Assembly (NCBI GenBank): GCA_010909165.1 | Contig: VJWM01000254.1 | Location: 124,001 to 188,000 of the forward strand | Reading direction: 5' to 3' | DNA from: Anthoceros angustus | Lineage: Eukaryota; Streptophyta; Anthocerotopsida; Anthocerotales; Anthocerotaceae | DNA: 64,000 nt | Part shown: positions 34,741 through 45,606 of the stretch, piece after piece | How positions within the stretch are numbered: position 1 is the first letter of the stretch | Layout of the letters: every line of letters starts with the position of its first letter | Program-made: the position numbers and the translations under genes | The notes under the pieces: generated by a model | Told to the model about the DNA's origin: nothing | What the model saw: the letters and a program-made list of their open reading frames with translations, nothing else | Database searches by the model: none

Positions 34741-36111
34741 GCCGTGAACCCAAGATGGTGGAGGCGATCGGAGTAGTGGAAGCGCAAGCGGAGTTCGACA
34801 TAGCTGGTTTGGGGGAGGTCAACAAATGTGGAGGCAAGAGAATTTGAGAAGGAAGAAAGGCAAGCGCAGCAGAGCGCCGATACGATATTCACTATGCATG
34901 TTGCATCGATGGGGAGAGGCCGGAGGCCATTGCGCGCCATTCGTGATCGCGGGGCCACGCCTAACCTGCTGCGGCTTGAGGAGATTTGGTGTCTCACCGT
35001 GTAATCCGCTTTGCAGGCTGTGCAATGGCAAGTGGGCGGCAAAGAAGAAGGAATTGGCGGAGTGGAGAAGAAACCCGCCGCATGTGGAGAAACCAAGCCA
35101 AGAGACCAAGGAAGAAGGCGATCACACCCGCAAAGACCGGCGGAGATGTGGATGCACACCAAAGTTCGAGCCGACCGGTCTTCCAATTCGCTTGAAGGCG
35201 AACAGGCACGATGTTGAGGGGCGCATGCCGCGCCCGAACTCGGATCCCGGGATCTCAAGGTGAGCACAACGAAGGGAGCAGGTGAGGGAAATGGATGGCA
35301 AACTCACGTAAGACAAAGCCGAAATTCTAATCCTTCACCTTTTACGCTTGAGGAGACTGCTCAATTGCGCAGACACACTAACCATTGATGAGACAATTGT
35401 CCGAGAAGGACCGGCTAGTGCGTAACTGAAGAAGACAATGTGGTGTGGACACCAATGTTGAAATTATGGATTTATGGCCACAATGGTGCTTTGCCGAATC
35501 GAGAGCTGGATTGTGGTATGGGCAACTTTGAAGCGGAAGGAGATCCGGATATTCGGTCTTGGTGACTTCAAAGCCTTATGGGTTTGAAGCTTTGCTGTCG
35601 GACTACGGTGTCTGTGTTAGTGCTTGGTTAGCAAAAGTGTGAGCCACGTGAATTGTCTCAAATTCGGAAGCTCTTCGGATTGTAAGTGTGTCTTTGGTCA
35701 TTGATTTTGAAGTTTTGGAACATCATTGCATCCACTTAACACTTTTGGAACTTCTAACGCGTAATGCAAGGAATTTTTATCGATGCTTATGTGAGGTGAT
35801 TACAAGTATCATCAATCACCGTCGGAGATGTCTTTAGAAGGACCGTGGTCCTGACTATGAATTGGAAGGAGATGAGGAGGCGAGTATGGACCCTCGGATG
35901 AAGAGGATGGCCCTATACCGGAGTTGCTTGGCCAAACAGATGATTTAAGGAGGAGGATGGTGATAATGGGGTGAGGAGGATGATTGCGATTTCTCCATGC
36001 GGTGCCAACGGTGCCTTACAATCCGTGAAGACATGGGTCGCACAGAATTGCGTGGGAGAACATGGAGTTGGGCACCCCACCGGGTTTATATCGGTATGAA
36101 GGCATGGGAGA

Positions 36112-36490
36112 GAGGAAGGCGCCGGCATGCGGCGCCTTCTTCGGACCTCCGCGCAGAAGGCGGCATCCCAAAGACTATGGGGGTGCGCAGCACCTGTGAG
36201 CCGTGGAACGGAAGAGGGCGCTGCATGCCGGCGCCCGCCGCCCCATGGAGGGAGGCGCGCATGCCGCGCCTTCCGTGCCTTTGATGGAGGCGCGCCGCAT
36301 GCCGCGCCCGACCGGCCTGGAGGAGGGCGCATGCCGCGCCTCGCCCTGTGGATGAGGAGGGCGCGCATGCCGGCGCCCTGCCATGGGGAAGAGAGGCGGG
36401 CGCCCATGCCGCGCCTCCCCGCCATGGGAGGAGAGGAAGGCGCCGCATGCCGCGCCTCTGGGAGGAGGGCGCGCATGCCGCCCGTGATCG
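36112..36490. repeat. Palindrome array 5 (unit 2)
   Basis: The same array as in unit 1, with about nine palindrome copies; the spacers are again drawn from a few related purine-rich sequences. Confidence 0.85.
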
Positions 36491-38029
36491 ATGGTGGAGG
36501 CGATCGGAGTAGTGGAAGCGCAAGCGGAGTTCGACAATGCAGCTTGGTATGGGGGAGGTCGCCAACAAATGTGGCCGAAAGAGATTTGAGAAGGAAGAAA
36601 GGCAAGCGCAGCAGAGCGCCGATACGATATTCACTATGCATGTTGCATCGATGGGGAGAGGCTGGAGGCCTCCATCCGTGATGAAGATTATTTGCGAATA
36701 TCGAGAGCGCACGAAGAAAGTGGTTCCAAATGCTTCCGAAATTAGAGAATTTAAGGCCTGCATCCTTTCTTTCTCCGATGCATGATTCGGATTGTGGATG
36801 AAGGCATGGACCAACTACAGCTCGAGTTATTTCAAAGGTAGAGTGGAGGCCATTGCGCGCCATTCGTGATCGCGGGGCCACGCCTAACCTGCTGCGGCTT
36901 GAGGAGATTTGGTGTCTCACCGTGTAATCCGCTTTGCAGGCTGTGCAATGGCAAGTGGGCGGCAAAGAAGAAGGAATTGGCGGAGTGGAGAAGAAACCCG
37001 CCGCATGTGGAGAAACCAAGCCAAGAGACCAAGGAAGAAGACACCCGCAAAGACCGGCGGAGATGTGGATGCACACCAAAGTTCGAGCCGACCGGTCTTC
37101 CAATTCGCTTGAAGGCGAACAGGCACGATGTTGAGGGGCGCATGCCGCGCCCGAACTCGGATCCCGGGATCTCAAGGTGAGCACAACGAAGGGAGCAGGT
37201 GAGGGAAATGGATGGCAAACTCACGTAAGACAAAGCCGAAATTCTAATCCTTCACCTTTTACGCTTGAGGAGACTGCTCAATTGCGCAGACACACTAACC
37301 ATTGATGAGACAATTGTCCGAGAAGGACCGGCTAGTGCGTAACCGATGAAGACAATGTGGTGTGGACACCAATGTTGAAATTATGGATTTATGGCCACAA
37401 TGGTGCTTTGCCGAATCGAGAGCTGGATTGTGGTATGGGCAACTTTGAAGCGGAAGGAGATCCGGATATTCGGTCTTGGTGACTTCAAAGCCTTATGGGT
37501 TTGAAGCTTTGCTGTCGGACTACGGTGTCTGTGTTAGTGCTTGGTTAGCAAAAGTGTGAGCCACGTGAATTGTCTCAAATTCGGAAGCTCTTCGGATTGT
37601 AAGTGTGTCTTTGGTCATTGATTTTGAAGTTTTGGAACATCATTGCATCCACTTAACACTTTTGGAACTTCTAACGCGTAATGCAAGGAATTTTTATCGA
37701 TGCTTATGTGAGGTGATTACAAGTATCATCAATCACCGTCGGAGATGTCTTTAGAAGGACCGTGGTCCTGACTATGAATTGGAAGGAGATGAGGAGGCGA
37801 GTATGGACCCTCGGATGAAGAGGATGGCCCTATACCGGAGTTGCTTGGCCAAACAGATGATTTAAGGAGGAGGATGGTGATAATGGGGTGAGGAGGATGA
37901 TTGCGATTTCTCCATGCGGTGCCAACGGTGCCTTACAATCCGTGAAGACATGGGTCGCACAGAATTGCGTGGGAGAACATGGAGTTGGGCACCCCACCGG
38001 GTTTATATCGGTATGAAGGCATGGGAGAG

Positions 38030-38405
38030 AGGAAGGCGCCGGCATGCGGCGCCTTCTTCGGACCTCCGCGCAGAAGGCGGCATCCCAAAGACTATGGGGG
38101 TGCGCAGCACCTGTGAGCCGTGGAACGGAAGAGGGCGCTGCATGCCGGCGCCCGCCGCCCCATGGAGGGAGGCGCGCATGCCGCGCCTTCCGTGCCTTTG
38201 ATGGAGGCGCGCCGCATGCCGCGCCCGACCGGCCTGGAGGAGGGCGCATGCCGCGCCTCGCCCTGTGGATGGGGAGGGCGCGCATGCCGGCGCCCTGCCA
38301 TGGGGAAGAGAGGCGGGCGCCCATGCCGCGCCTCCCCGCCATGGGAGGAGAGGAAGGCGCCGCATGCCGCGCCTCTGGGAGGAGGGCGCGCATGCCGCCC
38401 GTGAT
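38030..38405. repeat. Palindrome array 6 (unit 3)
   Basis: Nearly identical to the array in unit 2 (a single A to G change near 38272 is the clearest difference), so it arose by the same recent duplication. Confidence 0.85.
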
Positions 38406-39167
38406 CGATGGTGGAGGCGATCGGAGTAGTGGAGTAAGCGGAGTTCGACAATGCAGCTTGGTATGGGGGAGGTCGCCAACAAATGTGGCCGAAAGAGATT
38501 TGAGAAGGAAGAAAGGCAAGCGCAGCAGAGCGCCGATACGATATTCACTATGCATGTTGCATCGATGGGGAGAGGCTGGAGGCCTCCATCCGTGATGAAG
38601 ATTATTTGCGAATATCGTAGAGTTCGCCAAGAAAGTGGTTAAAAGCTTCTCAAATTAGAGAATTTAAGGCCCGTGATCCTTTCTTACTCCGATGCATGAT
38701 TGGATTGTGGATGAGGCATGGACCAACCACCGCTCGAGTTATTTCGAAAGGTAGGGTTGAGGAAGGTGTCTACTGCATGATTGACCCATCGATGCGACAT
38801 TCAATCTATAGATCGGAATAAGTTTAGAGCAAAGAAGTATGTGATGGGAGTGCTCGGGGGCAATCACACCTATGCAGCGATGAAGCATCCGGACATATCT
38901 CCATCAAGGCCAGATTCCAATGGATGGAAGCCCATGTCTATTGTGGGCTCACTTTACAGGAGATGAGGGTTCTGGCCACAGACCACAACACCATGTCTGA
39001 CAAACGGAGGAAGATGACTTTCATTGAGCAAGTTCGGTATCTGCGAGATGAGTTGCGATAGCAAAGAGATGGAGTCAATATGACCATGAACTGGAAGTTC
39101 AACCTATAAGGTGCTAGGCTTGATAGATGATGATGAGGCCGAGAGGATGAGCGATAAGCAAAACAAG

Positions 39168-39715
39168 GTCGATAATCGCACACATATCCTTTGCATCGCC
39201 AAACTTGAGGGAGAGTGTGGGAAAATGTCGATAAGATCTTCACGAAGTGGAGGCCATGGAATTGCTGTAACAAGCCAAACATGTTGCCGCAGGACAAGCA
39301 AAAAGAGCAAGGGAAACTAAGACTGGATGAGGCGAAGTCGGTGGACCAAAGTTTTGAAGCCAAAGGACATGCAAGGAAGCCTTGGCGAAGTTTTCGTGGT
39401 ATTCCACCGGGTGAGACTGCCAAAAATGTTGATCGTCACCGAGAAGGTCGACAATATCCTTTGCATCGCCAAACTTGAGGGAGAGTGTGGGAAAATGTCG
39501 ATAAGATCTTCACAGTGGGAGGCCATGGAATTGCGAACAAGCCAAACATGTTGCCGCAGGACAAGCAAAAAGAGCAAGGGAAAGCGGAGGCTGCGGATGA
39601 GGCGAAGTCGGTGGACCAAAGTTTTGAAGCCAAAGGACATGCAAGGAAGCCTTGGCGAAGTTTTCGTGGTATTCCACCGGGTGAGGCGGCAAAAATGTTG
39701 ATCGTCACCGAGAAG
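39168..39715. repeat. Tandem duplication, about 270 bp x 2, in the methyltransferase-like gene
   Basis: The segment containing TTTGCATCGCCAAACTTGAG through GATCGTCACCGAGAAGGTCG occurs twice (about 39168-39445 and 39446-39715). The copies differ by small indels such as TCACGAAGTGG versus TCACAGTGGG. Confidence 0.85.
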
Positions 39716-39930
39716 GTCGTGACAGTCTCATAGACCTCAATGGTATGGCCAAGGAGATCACTCTTGGAAGAAACTACATGTGATACAAGTGGCTATGGCG
39801 AAGCATCTAGGCTGCAATTCATTCGAGATGGTGAGGAAGGAGTACCGGTGCACTCAACGGATGAAGTCATTGCGATTTCGACCGCTCAAGGGAAGGTGAG
39901 TTTCGCTGTTCTTACCAGTATAGAACTATT

Positions 39931-39958
39931 GGAGGGCGCCGGCATGACGGCGCCCTCC
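39931..39958. repeat. 28-bp near-perfect palindrome in a methyltransferase-gene intron
   Basis: GGAGGGCGCCGGCATG is followed by its inverted half with one mismatch. The homologous intron in the shorter element (51897-51922) carries the same palindrome. Confidence 0.85.
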
Positions 39959-41217
39959 CTTTCCCTATTGTCCCCGCAATCTGACTTTCGGCAACCTCAC
40001 TTGTTTTGTGTTATTTTGCAGCAAGTTAAAGATGTTGAAGACCTGAAAAAGCTACCAGAAGATTTCCAGGCTTTTATATTAGAGGTCCACACATGGAAAG
40101 GGCTGGAGGATGAGCAGAGGGCACTTGCGGACATGGACATGGAGGAAGGGCTGCAATCTTTCATCGCCCAAAACAGAGGAGTTAGTGAAGTATCAAGTGG
40201 TGCGCAGAGATGTGGCGTAAATGAGAGGGTTTCTTTGAGTCAAGTATACAACTGGTGATGGATGTCCCTAGGGATTCAACAAGGGAAGTATGATGTCAAA
40301 CTTGAGCAAAGAAATGGCAAACATATTTCATTCCTTCCATGACATGACAATGTGCGACGAGATCGTAATGATAGTAATGCATGGTGTGGAAGAGCCGCAT
40401 ATTGTCGTGAGAGTATGAGGAAGTGGTGCGTGTGGAGGCATGGTCTCATTTGTTTGGGACAAAACTAATATGCACAATGACCAAGGAGGCTTTGACATCG
40501 TGGAGTACATCATGGGTGGGGTGACCGCACGAGCAAGAAGACAAAGGTGTCCATGTCAATACCTTGCGGGCTCTTTCAATAATGGGCGAGCGGTTATTGC
40601 ACACGACGTGGTGAAGAAGTTATTATACATGTCGCTGGACAAGCTGGTTGTTTCCGCGTATCAGAGGCCACTGGGTCTAATGATGAAGTTGATCAAGAAC
40701 TTCTCGAGAAGGAGATTGGATATTAGATGCATGTGCGGTGGAGTGGAACAACGACATTAGCGGCACTCCTTTGTGGCCGAAATTGCATTGTGGAGGTTGA
40801 CAAACGTGGCAGTTCATTCCGCAAAGGATTCATGGCTATGAAGTTTTACCGGACGCAGAGGAGGAGTTGACCCATGAGCCACACCGCCGAGGCCCCACCC
40901 ACCTGGGCAAAAGAATTGAGCTTGTCCGAGAAGGATGCATCCCAGTGCCCGTAGTCCCACTTGGGTTGAGCAGATGAAAGAGAAGACGGAGATCTTATAG
41001 ATGATCGCCAAGAAACTGCCTCGCATTGTGGCATCCCGACTATTTGGAGAAGAGCAAGGAGGATGCGGTCGATATCACGGAAATGCTATGGTCGAAAACG
41101 ACAATTTCGAGGATCCCGAGGATGCTCGACCAAGGACGGAAGTTGTGTTAGATAGCGTGTCGGGACAATGCCTCCCGAGCCACGCCTCAAGCCGAGAATC
41201 CCCTCGAGGGAAGTGAG

Positions 41218-41547
41218 TCTAGTTTAGTTTTGAAAGTACCATAACCTGCATGGTTAGAACTAAGGCGCCGCATGCCGCGCCTGCTTAAGCCTCCTTCTTT
41301 AACTATGAGTGACATTGTTATTCGTTTTGTCAAGGATGACTTCTATTGACGGCTACAAAATATCTGTAGATCTCGTTTCACACCTATAAGACATTCGTCG
41401 TGCACCGTACGAGAGGTCCAGAATGCACCAACATACCCACATTCGTGTGAAAGCACCCACAAACGGGATGCGCAACCTCAAGCACTAAACTTGCAATGGA
41501 CCGGATGGGGAACCCGAATTTGGTCCCGGGTTTTCGAAAGCGGGTTC
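41218..41547. other. Right subterminal region of the 17-kb element
   Basis: About 330 bp between the methyltransferase-like stop codon and the right inverted repeat. It contains a palindrome copy at 41263-41282, 46 nt after the stop codon. No open frame is recognised. Confidence 0.5.
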
Positions 41548-41579
41548 GTATATTCCGCCGGTTCAAATATTATGGTGTT
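41548..41579 (-). repeat. Right 32-bp terminal inverted repeat
   Basis: Perfect reverse complement of 24534-24565. It is followed by CTAT, matching the four bases before the left repeat. Confidence 0.85.
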
Positions 41580-42180
41580 CTATGAGCTACTCAAAACAAT
41601 CTAACGGGCTATACAAAATGCTCTTATTGATGGGTCACATTCAAAATGAAGTATCCTGGGTATGCAAATTAACCAATGCCCACAATAATGGCTTTAGAAC
41701 AGAGTGTGGAATGAAATGTATGAGGTTAGGGTTAAATATTATGAAACGATAAAGGTTAAATAATTAATGATATAAAGTTGAAGTAAATAATCATTCAGTT
41801 TGCTATAATCTGTCCGAGGGGATTTGGTTCATTTTTTTTTGGGTGTAATTCTTACTGATTGGAATTAAGAAAAAATAGCACATCTAGGAGAATCCTCCTA
41901 AAGGTATGAAAAACAAATGAGCTCAACTACACTAGACTAGTAAAAGTCAAGGTTGGTCGCGTTAACAGGTATCTTGACTTGTGTGCCATCCGAGAAATTT
42001 CCTAAGAAGGTGTGCCCTCCTCTTAAGTTGTGTGACCATCCACTGAACGAGATTGACCAGCAAATCTGCGTCCACCTGGACCTAAACTTGGTGAAGGGTG
42101 GCTGGCGTTAACAGCTAACCAATGTCCAATACTCTGTTAGCTTCATCATTGAGTGTCAACGGCAGGGATTAAGCGTTGAT
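41580..42180. other. AT-rich DNA right of the 17-kb element
   Basis: No gene or clear repeat is recognised. Composition falls back to the AT-rich level seen left of the element. Confidence 0.4.
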
Positions 42181-42717
42181 GGAGACCTCTTGAACAGATC
42201 ATTCACGTTCAGCACTATTTCCGGAACGATCTTGCAAGGACAGACTAAAGGTTGGGTGATTCGCAACAGCGTTCTGGCTTTCTCAACAAAGAAGGCCGCT
42301 CCCCAACTAGGGCTTTCGGCCTTGGCCAACTCCCAATCTCATTCCACGAGCTCCGCGACCTTGGGGCTGGCCAGCTCGAATTTAGGGAACATCAGAAGCC
42401 GAATTTCCTTTAAGGAATTGGTATCCTTATGTACATTGATGTCGATCAGTGTATCTAACTCGACATAGAACCAGTGAAGTTCCTCTGGATTCCTGCACTT
42501 AACCATAAAGGTGGGAGCAAAGGCTAATAGTGCCCTGACCAACTCCTCGGTCTATCTGGCTCCTTCCAGGTCAGTAGAACAACTAGCACACATCCAATTG
42601 TCTTCAGCGAATTATGTTTCCACTGGATCTGACAGGCTGGTCCTTACGATCTCCACCGCTTCATAGGCGGCATCGAGTTCAATTTTGGTTGTGCATGGTT
42701 CATAGACGGTTCAGTTT
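42181..42717 (-). pseudogene. Unrecognised coding-like reading frame with three in-frame stops
   Basis: One minus-strand frame reads continuously as plausible protein: KIELDAAYEAVEIVRTSLSD, EDNWMCASCSTDLEGAR, LVRALLAFAPTFMVKCRNPE, WFYVELDTLIDINVHKD, then DWELAKAESPSWGAAFFVEK and VCPCKIVPEIVLNVNDLFKR. It is interrupted by single TAA, TAG and TGA codons without loss of frame. That pattern fits a recently dead gene or retro-copy. I do not recognise the family; it has scattered Cys residues and no signal peptide. Confidence 0.45.
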
Positions 42718-45606
42718 GAGAGAATTGAATGGAGTCAAGTCACAGTGATGCTCTGTGTGGTGTTGGCAGCTGCATTTCTAGAGAGAGTGGAGGTTTTCAG
42801 ATATAAGAGCTGAAGTAGGCTGATTCATCTCATCTCTAGGTTGTAAAAGGAGTGCGGTGTTGAACAAATTTTGCCGCAATTTGGTTATGGAGTTGGTTTT
42901 GCAAATTGTCTTCTTGGAATATCTCAACTAAATAAAGATGGAGAGGTATTGGGGAGGTGATACTCCGCATCTTTGTGTTCTAGTTATACTATTTCTGTTT
43001 GCCAGCATTTGTAATAGTAGTGAATTATCACCTGGTGTCACCTGATCACTCGCTATGGCTGTAGGCAAACCCTTGTCATGTCCGTGCCGTAGCCTTGGCA
43101 GGTTAGGATGCAAGAGCTTGAACACACTCCGCTCCATCTCATGTTGGACAACTTTGGACTGGTCGGAATGCCTCATCAACCTACTGCTCAAACAACCAAG
43201 ATGCCTCGTCTTCTGCCAATGAGTCCCCTCTCAAGCCCCTTCCTGCTGATCCTCAATTGTCCACCTCTGCTGGTAGACTCAATAGGATGTGGTCTAGCCA
43301 TTACAAGAATCACAGGTGTTTTATAACACATTTTACAATGTAATTTACATTGTCCTCACGTTGCAAAAATGGACATTTACACGTTTGTAGAATAACAGCT
43401 TAATGAGCGCTATTACTGCCAGTGTTGTGACATCTGTGGACATCCTCCTCATCTCCTTCCCCAGCGCCCAAGAAAACTAGGGCTCCCCTTTCTCACTCCC
43501 CAGCAGCTGCCGAGTACTCCATTCGACGTGTAACTAGTTGTCTGTCATTGCCCCAATGCAGGAAAATCAAGTTTGAAGCGCATGCGCAGGCCGAAGGAAG
43601 CAGCACCCTGTCTGCGGAGATGCTTCAACAAATCCCCAAGGACCTTGCACCTGTAGCCCCTAGCCTAGACCTCCTTCCTCACTCACTTGCTCGTAAAACA
43701 GGTCATCTTCAACTCTCTCAATAATGCAATGGACAAGTGGCATCAAACCATCGCGGAAGTCAAAGACAACTTTGCTGGTATTCTATCTAGAAATTGCTTT
43801 TGCACTGCGCACCGCGTAAGGGCATCTTTGTAAATTCCTTTGCCCATTATAACGCGACAAGATCACCAAGAAAAACAACCTTCAGACAGGGCAGCCCATA
43901 TCGTTGCACACGTGAATTGAGCCTTTCGATTGCAATCGCGAAGGAGAAGCGAGCAAGGGCTGAAGCGCTTCCTTGTTTTTTGTTTGCTATTGCTATCAAA
44001 TTCTACCCAAATTCACACTCCTCTCCAACACCCGGGGATGCATGAACGAGCATACTTAATGTGCAAAGTCCTGGGGCCATATTTCGTACCACAAAAATTC
44101 ATGAGCACCGTGAGGCATAGAAGAAGAAGAAGAAGAATTATATTTAAGTCCTCTAAGGACGGATTTCCGTCATGGGACTTGGTACTTAACAACTTCTACC
44201 ATGATGTGCCTAAGCTACTTGCACCAAGGGCATCCCACTTACTTTATACACCCCATCTAAGTACCGATCTAAGCTCAGGATGCTTAATCATCAAGGGCAT
44301 CCACTCCCTTTACGCACCCCAATCTAAGCTCAGGATGCTTAATCACGACGTTCTTATAAATGTGTGTCCATTTGGCCTAAGCCATTTGGACACACATATG
44401 GTGGAGCATGTTCGGCCCTAAAACGGGAAGTCGAAGCTAAGAAGCTAACAGCATCGTCGTCCCTAAAAACAGTTTCCCGAGGGATTCAAATCCCGAGAGG
44501 GAAAGGGGGAAGGAAAGCGGCAGGCAGGCTAGGCTAGTCTGGCATGCGCAATCGAGCGGCAGGGAGCAGTGACGTGCACCGGGTCGTGAGTCGGGCATGT
44601 ACGAGACGGCGGCCACGTGGGCGAGCCACGCCCCGCCGTCGCTACCACGTGCCGGCTGCCGGACACGGCATGCACATTCCCCGTTCCAACAGTTTTCAGT
44701 CCAAAAGGCAACTTCCCCGACGAACCTACGGTACTCGAGTCCTGGACCCCAGAAAAAAAAAAATCAAGGCCTACGTGAGGTCTCTGTGTGTATGCGTGTA
44801 CAGTACAACCTACCAAGTGTACCTAGGCAGTATCAAGGGCGGCCCACCTCGCATCAGATTCTGGCTGCGCCCTGTCCGTCCCCACCACCATTCCCTTTTG
44901 CCGGCGTCTAATCCCCACCCTAATAATCCCAATCTCCGTCTATAATCACCGCCCGCGGCCCGGAGCCCCGTCCCCGGTCCCCGGTCCCCCTTGCCCTGTA
45001 GGCTGCTGACTCCCAGTTGCAGCAACTTGGCCACCGATTCTCACGTTGGCACGCCACATGGGCCCGCGCCCCGCTGCCGCGTAGGGCACTGAACCCACGT
45101 CCCCGCCCCCGGGCCCCGCCCACGGACCAGCCCCGCCGGGATCCCCGGACCAAGCCCCTGGTCCGTCCATCGCCGGCTCCGCCTCTCTTTCCTTTCTCGT
45201 CTCTCTTCCTGTCCCTGGCGTCGGGACGCGCCACTGTGTTGCCCTGCAGGAGCAGGCCTCTGCCGGAAGCGGCAAGGCGGAGTCGGGGCCGAGCCGAGTT
45301 GCTTCCCGTGTGGTGCACGCCTGGCTGCTGCTGTTGCTGTTGCTGTTGCGTGCCCGCGGCCTCTTTAACCCCGCCTCCTGCCTGGGCTTTCTCCTTCTCC
45401 TCCCGCATTCTTCCTCGGCCGCAGACGGAGCGGCCTGAGCCTTCTGGAGCGTTCAATCTGTGTCTGGGAGATGGCCGGGGGACGACTGTTGCCTGCGGCT
45501 CAGGGGAGGCGAGGTCGGGTGTAGTTCTGAGCGGATCTGAGCTGGGGAGCGGGATCCGGCGGCTGCGGGAAGGGAGGGCGGAGGGAGAGGGTTTCCCGGC
45601 TGTGGC
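42718..45606. other. Intergenic DNA and RSH 5' region
   Basis: No gene is supportable up to the RSH start. At 44269-44290 and 44324-44345 a 22-nt direct repeat (CTAAGCTCAGGATGCTTAAT plus two bases) occurs. At 44361-44396 there is a hairpin. From about 44450 the DNA becomes GC-rich; a CTG/TTG run lies at 45326-45350. The last several hundred bases probably contain the RSH promoter and 5' UTR. Confidence 0.4.
44361..44396. repeat. Hairpin, 16-bp arms
   Basis: TGTGTGTCCATTTGGC and GCCATTTGGACACACA pair over 16 positions with two mismatches around a CTAA loop. Confidence 0.75.

Larger units (their letters stand above)
32949..38757 (+). repeat. Three tandem copies of a 1.92-1.97 kb block (5' part of the methyltransferase-like gene)
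   Basis: The landmark GAGGAGATTTGGTGTCTCAC occurs near 33009, 34978 and 36901. Units are about 32949-34920, 34921-36840 and 36841-38757. Units 2 and 3 differ by only a few small changes; unit 1 is more diverged and has an extra internal 190-nt duplication (33858-34240). Each unit encodes an acidic segment (DYELEGDEDEAEYGPSDEED, GQTDDELSEEDGDNG) and a segment with FEPTGLPI, and carries a palindrome array. It is read here as duplicated 5' exons and introns of the downstream gene. Confidence 0.9.
38758..41217 (+). pseudogene. DNA N6/N4-methyltransferase-like gene, main part, frame-broken
   Basis: Coding-like segments in order: VEEGVYCMIDPSMRHSIY, YVMGVLGGNHTYAAMKHPD, LATDHNTMSDKRRKMTFIEQ VRYLRDEL (38758-39060); then a duplicated NVDKIF, NKPNMLPQDKQKEQGK and SFRGIPPGE region (39168-39715); DLNGMAKEITLG; an intron with a palindrome (39900-40019); KKLPEDFQAFILEVHTWKGL; SFVWDKTNMHNDQGGFD; TLAALLCGRNCIVEVDKR; RIHGYEVLPDAEEEL; and a C-tail ending SRESPRGK at 41217. 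The LLCGRNCI-x-EVD block resembles motif I of DNA amino-methyltransferases (C/S-G-S-G ... GR..I.I.ID). The first part, with GGNHTYAAMK and LATDHN, loosely recalls ParB-type N-domains fused to some phage methyltransferases. Several frameshifts are present. The homologue at 50692-52172 is less damaged. Confidence 0.5.
24534..41579. mobile_element. 17-kb terminal-inverted-repeat element with DUF7869-like and DNA-methyltransferase-like genes
   Basis: A 32-nt sequence beginning AACACCATAATATTTGAACC at 24534-24565 is perfectly reverse-complementary to 41548-41579. The bases outside are CTAT on both sides, a possible 4-bp target duplication. Inside, a minus-strand broken gene (about 31960 to 25345) resembles the DUF7869 family. 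A plus-strand broken gene (about 32950 to 41217) resembles DNA N6/N4-methyltransferases. They are divergent, their 3' ends face outward, and each outer flank carries the 20-bp palindrome (24942-24963 and 41263-41282). Large parts of both genes are tandemly duplicated. A second, shorter copy of the same gene pair at 50611-53933 supports this being one mobile unit. The superfamily is unknown to me. Confidence 0.6.

Noticed and set aside
34370-38405. CRISPR-like layout (palindromic repeats with spacers)
   Set aside because: The spacers are themselves related to each other, the repeats vary, no Cas genes are present and the host is a plant. It is a palindrome-rich tandem array.
33000-38630. Minus-strand frames of 240-420 codons across the triplicated block
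   Set aside because: They run through palindrome arrays and are rich in Ala, Arg, His and Pro. The plus strand carries the acidic coding-like segments, so these are shadows.
39111-39733. A Lys-rich protein gene on plus or its minus-strand partner
   Set aside because: It is a duplicated exon of the methyltransferase-like gene; the minus frames mirror the duplication exactly.
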